A stretch of DNA of 40,243 bases from NCBI GenBank assembly GCA_031549885.1, contig JAVBPD010000120.1, forward strand, positions 1-40,243. The letters run 5' to 3'. Positions 1 through 7,547 of the stretch are shown here, in pieces (the stretch's first letter is position 1; every line of letters begins with the position of its first letter). The position numbers and the translations under genes are program-made. The notes beneath the pieces are model-generated. The model was not told where the DNA came from. It did not search any database and was given only the letters and a program-made list of their open reading frames with translations. The stretch comes from WQUF01 sp031549885. Its GTDB lineage: Bacteria; Bacillota; Clostridia; Clostridiales; Clostridiaceae.

Positions 1-849
1 TTTATCTAATTTTTCTAAAGAAAGGCTCTTTTCATTTGTTAAAAGCTTTAATTTAAAAATAACTTTAATTGCTGAAACTCCATACCTTTTTAAAATGTTA
101 ACTTGTGTTTCTTTATCAACTCTTGCAAGATATATAGCTGATTTTAAAGGTATCTTTTCTTCAAATAAAAGGGTTAAAGCTTCATTGCAAAGGCTCCTGA
201 CCTTAAGAAAGTTGAACAGGCTGCTAGTGCTGATATTGTATATTTTAGCAAGCTCCATTCCCACATTGCTTTCATTTCTATATTGTTTTACCATTTTCAT
301 TGCTTCATAATTTAGTATCAAACTTTTAACCATATTTATTTTAGAAATATTTCTAAAACAGATGTTCGATTCAATAATCATTGTTCTGATGAATAATTCA
401 TCGACTTCATTCATATCTATAATATAAGAAGGTATGAATTTGTATTGAGGGTTATTTGTCTCCTGAAATAACTTAATATATGCAAGAAGGCGACATCTCC
501 CAATTATCACATTATAAATTCCATTATGATCTAAGGTTACATAAATTGGATGAATTAATCCAACATTGTCAATGGATCTAGCTAAGTCTAATAGGCCAAT
601 ATCTGAAATTTCATCAAAGGGGCTCCATCCTTCAGGAATATCTTCAATTAATTCAATATCGATATTTTGCATATTTTTGTGCAGGTCTACGCCCCTATTA
701 AAATTACTATTTCTCTTTAATATAATTTGCCTCTCTTCTTTTGCTCTTTTTTCGCTCTCCTCTTGAGAAAGTAAACTAAGCATATATTCAGTAACCTCAA
801 CTTTGTGTAGTCTATAATTAGGTGATAAATCTATTCCACAGCAATTCAT
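1..849 (-). CDS. ParB-like nuclease/partition-domain protein, C-terminus cut by window edge
   Basis: An open frame of 283 codons without a stop runs off the left edge of the window. It starts at ATG 849-847, seven bases after an AGGAG ribosome site. Around residues 60-130 it has a ParB N-terminal-like fold: the phrase SIDNVGLIHPIYV, then a GRCRLLA box where classical ParB/Spo0J has GERRxxA. A helix-turn-helix-like segment follows (GMELAKIYNISTSSLFNFL). Known members bind DNA and, in true ParB, CTP. The altered box and the long N-terminal segment before the ParB domain suggest a divergent member rather than chromosomal Spo0J. No ParA partner is visible, because the downstream side lies outside the window. 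I infer a DNA-binding protein, possibly from a mobile element. Confidence 0.75.
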   Translation of the reverse strand, partial: MNCCGIDLSPNYRLHKVEVTEYMLSLLSQEESEKRAKEERQIILKRNSNFNRGVDLHKNMQNIDIELIEDIPEGWSPFDEISDIGLLDLARSIDNVGLIHPIYVTLDHNGIYNVIIGRCRLLAYIKLFQETNNPQYKFIPSYIIDMNEVDELFIRTMIIESNICFRNISKINMVKSLILNYEAMKMVKQYRNESNVGMELAKIYNISTSSLFNFLKVRSLCNEALTLLFEEKIPLKSAIYLARVDKETQVNILKRYGVSAIKVIFKLKLLTNEKSLSLEKLDK

Positions 850-938
850 ACATAAACTCCTAAAATAATTCTTTATTAATCTATATGATTTAAAAAATGG
901 TTTAAGAACAAAATTAAAATTTATAAATTAAATGCCTA

Positions 939-967
939 TTGACAACTAAACTATTCTGTATTACTAT
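939..967 (+). promoter_or_regulatory. SigA-type promoter of the padR-ABC operon
   Basis: TTGACA (939-944), a 17-base spacer and TACTAT (962-967) form a near-consensus vegetative promoter about 50 bases before padR. The -10 lies inside the dyad-rich stretch described in the next entry, as expected for a repressor-controlled promoter. Confidence 0.75.
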
Positions 968-1010
968 ATAGCTGTAATAAGTAATACTGCATAGCAGTGT
1001 TACAGAATAG
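951..1010 (+). promoter_or_regulatory. Candidate PadR operator: nested inverted repeats
   Basis: CTATTCTGTA (951-960) is repeated perfectly inverted as TACAGAATAG (1001-1010). Between them lies a second dyad, GTAA-T-ACTGC-ATA-GCAGT-G-TTAC (981-1003). The stretch TACTATATAGCTGTAAT (962-978) resembles the right-hand dyad, so two related half-sites flank the start-site region. PadR proteins usually repress their own operon; assigning these dyads to this PadR is inference. Confidence 0.55.
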
Positions 1011-1020
1011 ATAGAAGGGA

Positions 1021-1353
1021 ATGATTAAGCTGGAAAATCTTACAGAAATGTTGAAAGGTGTTCTTGAGGGCTGTGTTCTTGAGATTATAAGTCGCAAAGA
1101 AACTTATGGCTATGAAATTACGCGACGCCTAAACGCCCTTGGTTTCACAGATGTTGTGGAGGGAACAGTTTACACCATTTTAGTGAGGCTTGAAAAAAAC
1201 AAGCTTGTAAATATAGAAAAAAAACCCTCTGATATAGGCCCGCCACGGAAGTTTTACACGCTTAACCATGCAGGTCGTGAGGAGTTGCAACATTTTTGGA
1301 CTAAATGGCAATTTGTTGAATCAAAAATTAATGAATTAAAAGGAGGAAAATAG
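1021..1353 (+). CDS. PadR-family transcriptional regulator
   Basis: 110 residues, the size of a short PadR (winged helix plus one C-terminal dimerisation helix). Family features are visible: LEGCVLEIISRKETYGYEITRRL, then VEGTVYTILVRLEKNKLV for the recognition helix and wing, and GPPRKFYTLNHAGREEL for the second wing strand. PadR proteins of this type repress neighbouring multidrug ABC exporters and are released by the exporter's substrates. The ATG at 1021 has a purine stretch immediately adjacent rather than at ideal spacing; an in-frame ATG at 1048 is possible but would remove conserved residues. It is the first gene of a four-gene operon whose members are spaced by 2 bp or overlap. The operon is visibly richer in G+C than its surroundings, which suggests acquisition by transfer. 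Confidence 0.9.
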   Translation: MIKLENLTEMLKGVLEGCVLEIISRKETYGYEITRRLNALGFTDVVEGTVYTILVRLEKNKLVNIEKKPSDIGPPRKFYTLNHAGREELQHFWTKWQFVESKINELKGGK

Positions 1354-1355
1354 GC

Positions 1356-1709
1356 ATGCTTGAAATTTTTAAAAAAATAGTTGGAGATAAAAAAGAGTAT
1401 AAGCAAATGATGGCAAGGGTAGAAGCTCTACCTGAAGATTATCAATTTGTATTTAAAAAGATCCAAGGGTATATGTGGAATTATGCAGCAGGAGATGGGT
1501 ATGATATGCTAAAGATTCATTATGAATTGATAGATTTGTTTGAAGCTGGTGCAGCAAATGGCAAACATGTTCTAGAGATTACAGGTGAAGATGTGGCTGC
1601 ATTTTGTGATGAGCTTCTGCGCAATGCAAAAACATATACTGCAAACTGGCGTGAGGCATTGAACCGTGACATTATGAAAAAACTTAAAAGGGAGGATAAA
1701 TCCAAATGA
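1356..1709 (+). CDS. DUF1048 family protein
   Basis: 117 residues, matching the DUF1048 family in full length. Characteristic phrases are KKIVGDKKEYKQMMARVEALP, FKKIQGYMWNYAAGDG, and EITGEDVAAFCDELL in the second half. No signal peptide or membrane segment is seen; the protein looks helical and cytoplasmic. The biochemical role of the family is not known to me, but members recur between a PadR regulator and an ABC-2 exporter, as here. It has a strong AGGAGG site (1340-1345), begins 2 bp after padR, and its TGA overlaps the ATG of the ATPase gene, so translation is probably coupled. It may be an accessory regulator of the exporter, which is inference from context. Confidence 0.85.
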   Translation: MLEIFKKIVGDKKEYKQMMARVEALPEDYQFVFKKIQGYMWNYAAGDGYDMLKIHYELIDLFEAGAANGKHVLEITGEDVAAFCDELLRNAKTYTANWREALNRDIMKKLKREDKSK

Positions 1710-2470
1710 CAGGTTTTGCAATAACTGCAGAGGGTCTTAAAAAATCCTTTAAAACCATAGAAGTTTTAAAAGGTGTGGATTTTCAAGTTAAGCGAGGGGA
1801 GATTTTTGCATTGCTTGGATCTAATGGTGCTGGTAAAACCACCATTATTAAAATCCTGTCTACACTTCTTAAACCTGATGGTGGCAATGCAAGTGTGTGT
1901 GACTTCAATGTTGTTTTACAACCAGAAAAAGTTCGCAATACCATTAGCCTTACAGGGCAATTTACTGCAGTGGACAGCATTTTGACTGGGCGAGAAAATT
2001 TAATAATGATTGCCAAACTTCGAGGAATTGCTGGTGCAAATGAAGTGGCTGATAGCTTGCTGAAACTTTTTGGATTAAATGATGCGGCCAATCGAAGAGT
2101 TTACACATATTCTGGCGGTATGGCGAGAAGGCTTGATATAGCAATGAGCCTTGTTGGGGTACCTGAAGTTATTTTTCTTGATGAACCAACTACGGGACTT
2201 GATCCTGAAGCACGTCTTGAGGTATGGAAAACAGTTAAAGAGCTTTCAAATGGTGGAACGACGATTTTTTTAACTACGCAATATCTTGAGGAAGCAGAAC
2301 AGCTTTCTGATAAAATTGCTATACTTCATGGAGGTAGAATTATTGCATGTGGAACCCTTGAAGATCTTAAAAAGCTGTTTCCACCTGCGAAAGTGGAATA
2401 CATTGAAAAACAGCCGTCATTGGAGGAGATTTTTCTTTCAATTATAGGCAAGAAGGAGGTAAATAAATGA
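1706..2470 (+). CDS. ABC transporter ATP-binding protein, DrrA/CcmA-type
   Basis: 254 residues forming one nucleotide-binding domain. Walker A is GSNGAGKTT (about residues 38-46), the signature is YSGGMARRL, and Walker B is VIFLDEPTTGLDP followed by the switch region TTQYLEEAEQLSDKIAIL. The LDPEAR and TTQYLEEA phrases are typical of the daunorubicin/multidrug subgroup of ABC-2 exporters, in which this protein energises a separate membrane subunit at the inner face of the membrane. The start overlaps the preceding gene (ATGA) and the stop overlaps the permease start (ATGA), so the genes are tightly coupled. The substrate cannot be read from the sequence. Confidence 0.93.
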   Translation: MTGFAITAEGLKKSFKTIEVLKGVDFQVKRGEIFALLGSNGAGKTTIIKILSTLLKPDGGNASVCDFNVVLQPEKVRNTISLTGQFTAVDSILTGRENLIMIAKLRGIAGANEVADSLLKLFGLNDAANRRVYTYSGGMARRLDIAMSLVGVPEVIFLDEPTTGLDPEARLEVWKTVKELSNGGTTIFLTTQYLEEAEQLSDKIAILHGGRIIACGTLEDLKKLFPPAKVEYIEKQPSLEEIFLSIIGKKEVNK

Positions 2471-3219
2471 AAGTGCTACATGACACAAGAATATTATTTG
2501 GCCGTTCTATGCGTCATATTATGCGTAGTCCTGATACCATTATAACAGTTGCGATTATGCCAATTATGATAATGCTATTATTTGTCTATGTGTTTGGTGG
2601 AGCAATACAGACAGGGATGGACAACTATGTGAATTACTTGCTTCCAGGTATACTGCTCATAGCCATAGCAAGTGGCATATCCTATACTGCTATTAGGCTT
2701 TTTGCAGATGTTCAAAAAGGGTTATTTCAACGTTTTCATTCTATGCCAATTTCTCATTCATCAATACTGTGGGGACATGTACTGACTTCAGTAGTTTCTA
2801 ATGCCATTTCCATCATCATAATTATTCTTATTGCACTTATAATGGGTTTTCGTTCATCAGCAGGTTTTTTGCAATGGCTGGCTGTTTTTGGAATACTTGC
2901 ACTATTTACACTGGCACTCACTTGGATCGCTGTAATTCCTGGACTGTCAGCTAAATCCATTGACGGCGCAAGTGCATTCTCATATCCTCTTATATTTCTG
3001 CCATTTATAAGTTCAGCCTTTGTTCCAACTGCAACAATGCCGGCAGCCATACGTGCCTTTGCAGAGAATCAGCCAGTAACCTCTATAGTTAACACTTTGC
3101 GCTTATTGCTTTATTCTGAGCCTGCTGGAAATGACATATGGATAGCTCTTATCTGGTGTGTTGTGATTATGATTGTGGCCTACGTTTTTGCAATGAGAAA
3201 GTATAAAAAAATTTCATAA
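2467..3219 (+). CDS. ABC-2 type permease (DrrB-like exporter subunit)
   Basis: 250 residues with about six hydrophobic segments (roughly residues 25-45, 55-80, 105-130, 138-160, 170-190 and 225-245), the usual topology of ABC-2 membrane subunits. The N-terminal LFGRSMRHIMRSPDTIITV and the central LFADVQKGLFQRFHSMPISHSSILWGH stretch are typical of the daunorubicin-resistance permease group. It should form a homodimeric pore with the upstream ATPase. It is the last gene of the PadR operon. The tail EKQPSLEEIF of the ATPase is also typical of drug or lipid exporters of this class. Likely substrates are toxic hydrophobic compounds, but this is not demonstrated. Confidence 0.9.
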   Translation: MKVLHDTRILFGRSMRHIMRSPDTIITVAIMPIMIMLLFVYVFGGAIQTGMDNYVNYLLPGILLIAIASGISYTAIRLFADVQKGLFQRFHSMPISHSSILWGHVLTSVVSNAISIIIIILIALIMGFRSSAGFLQWLAVFGILALFTLALTWIAVIPGLSAKSIDGASAFSYPLIFLPFISSAFVPTATMPAAIRAFAENQPVTSIVNTLRLLLYSEPAGNDIWIALIWCVVIMIVAYVFAMRKYKKIS

Positions 3220-3245
3220 AAAAGGACCAATTGTTTTGGCCCTTT
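3215..3245 (-). terminator. Intrinsic terminator between convergent genes
   Basis: AAAGGACCAA (3221-3230) pairs with TTGGCCCTTT (3236-3245) across a 5-base loop. Read on the minus strand the one imperfect pair is a G-U wobble and the stem is followed by a T run, so it mainly serves the PAP2 gene. On the plus strand it may also stop the PadR operon. Confidence 0.7.
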
Positions 3246-3777
3246 AATAATGCGTTATAATAAAATTAATTAAAAGTGAAACTAAAACTCCAGTAGTCGC
3301 TCCTCCTAATACATCGCTAGGGAAATGAACTCCCAAATAAATTCTAGATATTCCAACTAAAGAAGCAATTAACATAAAATAAATTCTAAACTCTGGAAAT
3401 ATTATTCCAGCAGTAGTTGCCATGGCAAAAGCTGTAGCTGTATGTCCTGATGGAAAAGAATATTTATCTATTCCTATTTTTTTTGTATTTAAAGTAGAAT
3501 ATTTCACATAAGGTCTAATTCTGTTAAAAAAATGCTTTATAATTTTAACAAACCAAGCTACGATTATTATGGATATTGATAATCTAAAGCAAAGATGTCT
3601 AAGTACTGGTATCTTAGTTAAAAACAAGGTAGATACTATAATAGCCACACCGCTCGTTGATGCTATATAAGTAAAAAAAATCATTAAAATATTTAATATT
3701 TTATATTTTCTCAAAGAATTTATAAAATGCAGTATTTTTTCATCAAAATTTAAGAATCTTTCTCTATACTTTGTCAT
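3244..3777 (-). CDS. PAP2 family membrane phosphatase
   Basis: 177 residues with about five membrane helices. The three phosphatase motifs are complete: KHFFNRIRP (81-89, K-x6-RP), PSGH (109-112) and SRIYLGVHFPSD (144-155, SR-x5-H-x3-D). These make up the active site at the outer membrane face. Relatives dephosphorylate undecaprenyl pyrophosphate (BcrC-type) or phosphatidylglycerol phosphate, and also phosphatidic acid. The short length and single domain fit the BcrC/PgpB-like bacterial group. If it is BcrC-like it recycles the lipid carrier of cell-wall synthesis and would affect bacitracin tolerance, but motifs alone do not settle the substrate. Transcribed convergently with the PadR operon; no close operon partner upstream. 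Confidence 0.9.
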   Translation of the reverse strand: MTKYRERFLNFDEKILHFINSLRKYKILNILMIFFTYIASTSGVAIIVSTLFLTKIPVLRHLCFRLSISIIIVAWFVKIIKHFFNRIRPYVKYSTLNTKKIGIDKYSFPSGHTATAFAMATTAGIIFPEFRIYFMLIASLVGISRIYLGVHFPSDVLGGATTGVLVSLLINFIITHY

Positions 3778-3818
3778 TCTAACCTCAAGATCACTAATTT
3801 AATTTTAGGTTTTAATTA

Positions 3819-5603
3819 TTATGCACCTTTTTCCATGAATTTATATTGAGAAATGTATAAATCATAATATAAACTTTTGTTTTTTAATAACTCTTCATGG
3901 TTACCATATTCTAATATCTTGCCATCATCAATTACCATTATAATATCAGCATCTCTAATTGTAGATAGCCTGTGAGCAATTACAAATGATGTCCTTCCCA
4001 CTAAAAGTTTTTTAATCCCTTCTTGAACTAGTTTTTCTGTATTAGTATCTATATTTGAAGTAGCCTCATCTAAGATCAAGATTTTAGGATCTGCAAGAAG
4101 TGCTCTTGCAAAAGATATTAACTGCCTTTGACCTACAGAAAGCCTTGTGCCTCTTTCTTTAACATCAGTATCATACCCTTTTGGAAGGCTCATAATAAAA
4201 TCATGTGCACTTACAGCCTTAGCTGTTTCAATTACTTCTTCGTCAGTTGCATCTAATTTTCCATATTTAATATTGTCTTTTATAGTGCCAGAAAATAAAA
4301 ATGTATCTTGAAACATTATGCCCATTTGTCGTCGTAGTGACTCTAGTTCAACTTTTGCAACATTATAACCATCTATAAGAACTTCACCATCATCTGCATC
4401 GTAAAATCTGCTTATAAGGTTTACTATAGTAGTTTTACCTGCGCCTGTTGGTCCAACTAAAGCTACAGCAGTGTTTGGTTTAATTTTAAATGAGATGTTG
4501 TTTAAAATTGTTTTATCAGAATAGCCAAAGCTTAAATTTTTAAATTCTACTTCACCTTTTATTTCTGGCATAATTTCAGCATTTTGACTATTTTTAATAA
4601 TAGGTGCAATATCCATTATATCAAAAATTCTCTCAGCACATGCAAAATTAGTTATAATATTATTATAAAGATTTGAAATATTTATAATAGGTCTCCAAAA
4701 ATCTCCAATATAAATTGAAAATGCAAAAAATACACCAACATCAACATTTTCAAACTTTAAAAGTTGGGCCATTGCCCAATATAATACAATCGAGCTTATT
4801 CCCCAAGCAAGTTCTACCATTGGCCAGAACATGTCACTTATAAAAACAGCTTCCATAAAGGATTTTATCATATCCGTAACCATTTCCATAAAACTAATAA
4901 AGTTTCTATTTTCATAGGTAAAAGCTTGTATTATTTTTATACCTGAAAAGCTTTCATGTGTAAAACCATTAAAATTGCTTCTCTTTGCTCTAAATTTTTG
5001 CCACCTAGGTCTTCCTTTTCCTTCTAAAAAGAACACTCCTAAAATTAATACAGGAAGAGTTGCAATGGCAGCAAGTGCTAATTTAACGTTCATAAGCATC
5101 ATGGCTATAAAGACAAATAATAATCTTGCAATTTCAGGGATTAAATTTGTCATGATATTTGTAAAAAATGATTCTAAAGATCTTATATCTCCAATTATTC
5201 TAGCTAAAATTTTTCCGATTGGCCTAGAGTCAAAAAAAGAAAAACTTAAAGTTTGAATATGAGTGTAAAGTTCATTTCGCATATCTACAACAATATTGTT
5301 TGAAACTATAGTCATATCAACTATTCTTTTTCTAGCAATTACCCATTGTATTAAGTTAATGAGAGCTAAGATTACACCAGTTATAATAAGTGCTTTTGTA
5401 TTTTTATTTGCAACAAAATCGTCTAATGATATTTTTACCATATAAGTATTTAATACAGAGATGAATATGGTAAAAATAAGCATAACTATAATAATGGTTA
5501 CTTTCTTTTTATAAGGCTTCATATATGAAAGCATTCTAATAATAAGTTCAGTTTTTTTTCTCTTTAGAACATCTTCATCTTTTTTTATAGCATTCGTAGC
5601 CAT
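3819..5603 (-). CDS. Heterodimeric ABC exporter subunit with consensus catalytic glutamate (BmrD-like)
   Basis: 594 residues: an N-terminal six-helix exporter domain (about 30-330) fused to a nucleotide-binding domain. Walker A is GPTGAGKTT (about 384), the Q-loop FQDTFLF, Walker B ILILDEAT with the catalytic Glu, and the switch IAHRLS. The signature is degenerate, LSVGQ instead of LSGGQ (about 488). This complements the partner, whose Walker B lacks Glu, so together they make one active and one degenerate ATP site, as in BmrCD, LmrCD and TM287/288. The start overlaps the partner's stop in a TAATG. The protein is probably a drug or lipid exporter in the cytoplasmic membrane. Its expression should depend on the attenuator upstream of the operon. 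Confidence 0.93.
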   Translation of the reverse strand: MATNAIKKDEDVLKRKKTELIIRMLSYMKPYKKKVTIIIVMLIFTIFISVLNTYMVKISLDDFVANKNTKALIITGVILALINLIQWVIARKRIVDMTIVSNNIVVDMRNELYTHIQTLSFSFFDSRPIGKILARIIGDIRSLESFFTNIMTNLIPEIARLLFVFIAMMLMNVKLALAAIATLPVLILGVFFLEGKGRPRWQKFRAKRSNFNGFTHESFSGIKIIQAFTYENRNFISFMEMVTDMIKSFMEAVFISDMFWPMVELAWGISSIVLYWAMAQLLKFENVDVGVFFAFSIYIGDFWRPIINISNLYNNIITNFACAERIFDIMDIAPIIKNSQNAEIMPEIKGEVEFKNLSFGYSDKTILNNISFKIKPNTAVALVGPTGAGKTTIVNLISRFYDADDGEVLIDGYNVAKVELESLRRQMGIMFQDTFLFSGTIKDNIKYGKLDATDEEVIETAKAVSAHDFIMSLPKGYDTDVKERGTRLSVGQRQLISFARALLADPKILILDEATSNIDTNTEKLVQEGIKKLLVGRTSFVIAHRLSTIRDADIIMVIDDGKILEYGNHEELLKNKSLYYDLYISQYKFMEKGA

Positions 5604-7333
5604 TACACCACCTCCTTATAATCTTCAAAGTCTTTAAATTGCTCTTTAAATATTGAGTAGTACAGGCCTTTTTTGTTTAATAATTCTGTATGATTTCCTC
5701 TTTCAACAATAAACCCATCATCAATATATATTATTTCATCTGCATTTTTGACTGCTGAAATTCTATGTGCAATTATTATAGTTGTTCTTTTTTTTGATTT
5801 ATGCAAATTAGTTAAAAGCTCGTATTCTGTTTCCATGTCTAGAGCTGAAGTTGCATCATCTAATATTAAAATTTTGCTATCTGATATGAGAGCTCGTGCA
5901 ATTGCAAGCCTTTGCTTTTGACCTCCTGAAAGGCCTAAACCTCTTTCTCCAATTACTGTATCAAAACCTTCTTCTAATTCATCTATAAATTCCATAGCGC
6001 AAGATAAACTGCAAGCTTCTCTTATTTCATCTATACTTGCTGATTCCTTTCCATACCTAATATTTTCAGATATGGTATCTGAAAATAAAAATGTCTCTTG
6101 AGGTACATAAGCAATATCTTTTCTAAAATCATTGATTTTTATATTTTTAATTTCAATGCCATCTAAAAGAATTTCGCCATAAGATACATCATAAAACCTG
6201 CTTATAAGATTTATAAGAGAAGTTTTACCGCTGCCAGTTGCACCCATTATAGCAAGGGTTTTTCCTTGCTTTAAATTTATATTGATGTCTTTTAGTATTT
6301 TCATATCGTTATTGTTATAGAACACATTTTTAAACTCTATATTACCTCTATAATCAGTTAATGATATTGGATCCTCTTTATCTTTAATTTCAGGCTTAAC
6401 TATGAAAATTTCGTTTATTTTTTTTATTGATGCCATGCATTGAGATATCATATTGCTAAGCCAGCCAGAGTTTCTTATTGGCCAAATTATCATGCCGATA
6501 TAGCCACTATAAGTTACTAAGGTTCCAAGGGTCATTTTATCTTCAATTACAAAATATCCTCCTCCAACGATCATTACAATTAATGATAAATTTGATAATA
6601 CCTCTAAAAGTGGTAGATATTTTGAATTTATTTTCCCTTGATTTAACGATAATTCGTATCTTTCTTTATTTAATTTTAAAAATTTTAATATTTCGTACTT
6701 TTCTCTTGCAAAAGCTTTTACAAGCCTTACTCCTGCTAAGTTTTCTTGCGCAGCAGTATTTAACACAGTAGCTTGATCGCTTAGCTTTTCGTAATTTTTT
6801 ATAATGGATTTTTGAAGTTTATATACTATAAAACCTAAAAATGGCATTATTGATAAGCACATTAATGTTAGCTTCCAGTTGATGGAAAATAAAATAATAG
6901 AAGCTGTAATTAAATATATTATGCTTTCAATGGCAATCCTAAGGCCATATGCAATGGTTTCCCATATTAAAGAAATATCTTCACTGATTCTAGACATCAG
7001 TTCTCCTGTGTTCATATTATCAAAGTAGCTAAAGGATAATGTTTGAATATGAGTATATAATTCATATTTTAATTTTTTAGCAGTCTCTGATCCTAGATAA
7101 TCTAATAAATAATCCCTGATAAATGCAAATATTGCTCTAAATATTGTTATTATAAGAAAAAATAATAATAATTCAAAAACAACGCTTAAATCTTTTTTGA
7201 CTATTACCTCATCAGCGAACTTTCCGCTGATAATTGGGTTAAACATATCAGCAAATATTAATAAAAGAGTTGAAAGTGATGAAATAAAAATAATGACTTT
7301 GTGTTTTTTAAAAATGTTAAGGATTCGTTTCAA
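5603..7333 (-). CDS. Heterodimeric ABC exporter subunit with Asp-degenerate Walker B (BmrC-like)
   Basis: About 576 residues: a six-helix exporter domain followed by a nucleotide-binding domain. Walker A is GATGSGKT (about 363), the Q-loop VPQETFLF, and the signature a perfect LSGGQ. Walker B is ILILDDAT, with Asp where the catalytic Glu should be, the classic degenerate site of heterodimeric exporters. I choose the TTG at 7333-7331, because GAGGTG lies six bases before it (7345-7340). The upstream in-frame ATG at 7351 sits directly on the T run of the attenuator with no ribosome site, and a still earlier TTG at 7372 lies inside the terminator hairpin. It is the first structural gene of a two-gene operon with the following exporter subunit. 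Confidence 0.92.
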   Translation of the reverse strand: MKRILNIFKKHKVIIFISSLSTLLLIFADMFNPIISGKFADEVIVKKDLSVVFELLLFFLIITIFRAIFAFIRDYLLDYLGSETAKKLKYELYTHIQTLSFSYFDNMNTGELMSRISEDISLIWETIAYGLRIAIESIIYLITASIILFSINWKLTLMCLSIMPFLGFIVYKLQKSIIKNYEKLSDQATVLNTAAQENLAGVRLVKAFAREKYEILKFLKLNKERYELSLNQGKINSKYLPLLEVLSNLSLIVMIVGGGYFVIEDKMTLGTLVTYSGYIGMIIWPIRNSGWLSNMISQCMASIKKINEIFIVKPEIKDKEDPISLTDYRGNIEFKNVFYNNNDMKILKDININLKQGKTLAIMGATGSGKTSLINLISRFYDVSYGEILLDGIEIKNIKINDFRKDIAYVPQETFLFSDTISENIRYGKESASIDEIREACSLSCAMEFIDELEEGFDTVIGERGLGLSGGQKQRLAIARALISDSKILILDDATSALDMETEYELLTNLHKSKKRTTIIIAHRISAVKNADEIIYIDDGFIVERGNHTELLNKKGLYYSIFKEQFKDFEDYKEVV

Positions 7334-7351
7334 ATAATTCACCTCGCTCAT

Positions 7352-7386
7352 AAAAAAACCATAGGTATACAAGCCCTATGGTTTTT
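7352..7386 (-). terminator. Leader terminator (attenuator) before the ABC exporter operon
   Basis: On the minus strand AAAAACCATAGG pairs with CCTATGGTTTTT (a 12-bp stem, 9-base loop) and is followed by seven T residues. It ends only about 18 bases before the exporter's start codon and its ribosome site, so it cannot be the terminator of an ordinary preceding gene without also shutting off the operon. It lies after the leader peptide gene. See the findings for a competing antiterminator pairing. Confidence 0.85.
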
Positions 7387-7410
7387 AAAAATTTACATTT
7401 TGATAAATGA

Positions 7411-7485
7411 TTAATTAATTAACCTAAGAGATGTAGTTGTCTTATATTTTTGTTTTACCTTTAATATGCAATTAAGTTTTAACAT
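7411..7485 (-). CDS. 24-residue leader peptide of the ABC exporter attenuator
   Basis: A GGAGGTG ribosome site (about 7498-7492) is followed after six bases by ATG (7485-7483) and 24 codons ending in TAA (7413-7411). The peptide begins MLKLNCILKV, has a basic middle (KQKYK) and ends TTTSLRLIN. It is far below usual gene-calling length, but it has the best ribosome site in the neighbourhood, its own promoter, and lies directly before a Rho-independent terminator and a drug-type exporter. Bacillus subtilis bmrB-bmrCD has the same design, where drug-stalled ribosomes on the leader prevent termination. The S-L-R-L stretch loosely recalls the S-M-R-L core of the ErmDL leader peptide; that resemblance is weak evidence. 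Confidence 0.7.
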   Translation of the reverse strand: MLKLNCILKVKQKYKTTTSLRLIN

Positions 7486-7518
7486 TTTCTACACCTCCTT
7501 TATTTTCGTTTTATTTAT

Positions 7519-7547
7519 AAGATAAATTATGTTTGTCTATTTGTCAA
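7519..7547 (-). promoter_or_regulatory. Promoter of the attenuator leader
   Basis: On the minus strand TTGACA (7547-7542), a 17-base spacer and TATCTT (7524-7519) lie 34 bases before the leader peptide start. The -35 overlaps the last codons of murC, so the leader and exporter operon have a promoter separate from murC. Confidence 0.65.

Noticed and set aside
95..310. Plus-strand frame of 71 codons
   Set aside because: It is the antisense shadow of the longer minus-strand ParB-like frame, which has a ribosome site and recognisable domain residues.
4975..5256. Plus-strand frame inside the exporter gene
   Set aside because: Antisense to the conserved membrane domain of the ABC exporter; no ribosome site.
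6478..6771. Plus-strand hydrophobic frame
   Set aside because: Shadow of the partner exporter subunit; leucine-rich composition results from reading the opposite strand.
5603..7372. Exporter start at 7372 or 7351
   Set aside because: These starts lie within or directly against the terminator hairpin and lack a ribosome site; the TTG at 7333 has GAGGTG six bases upstream.
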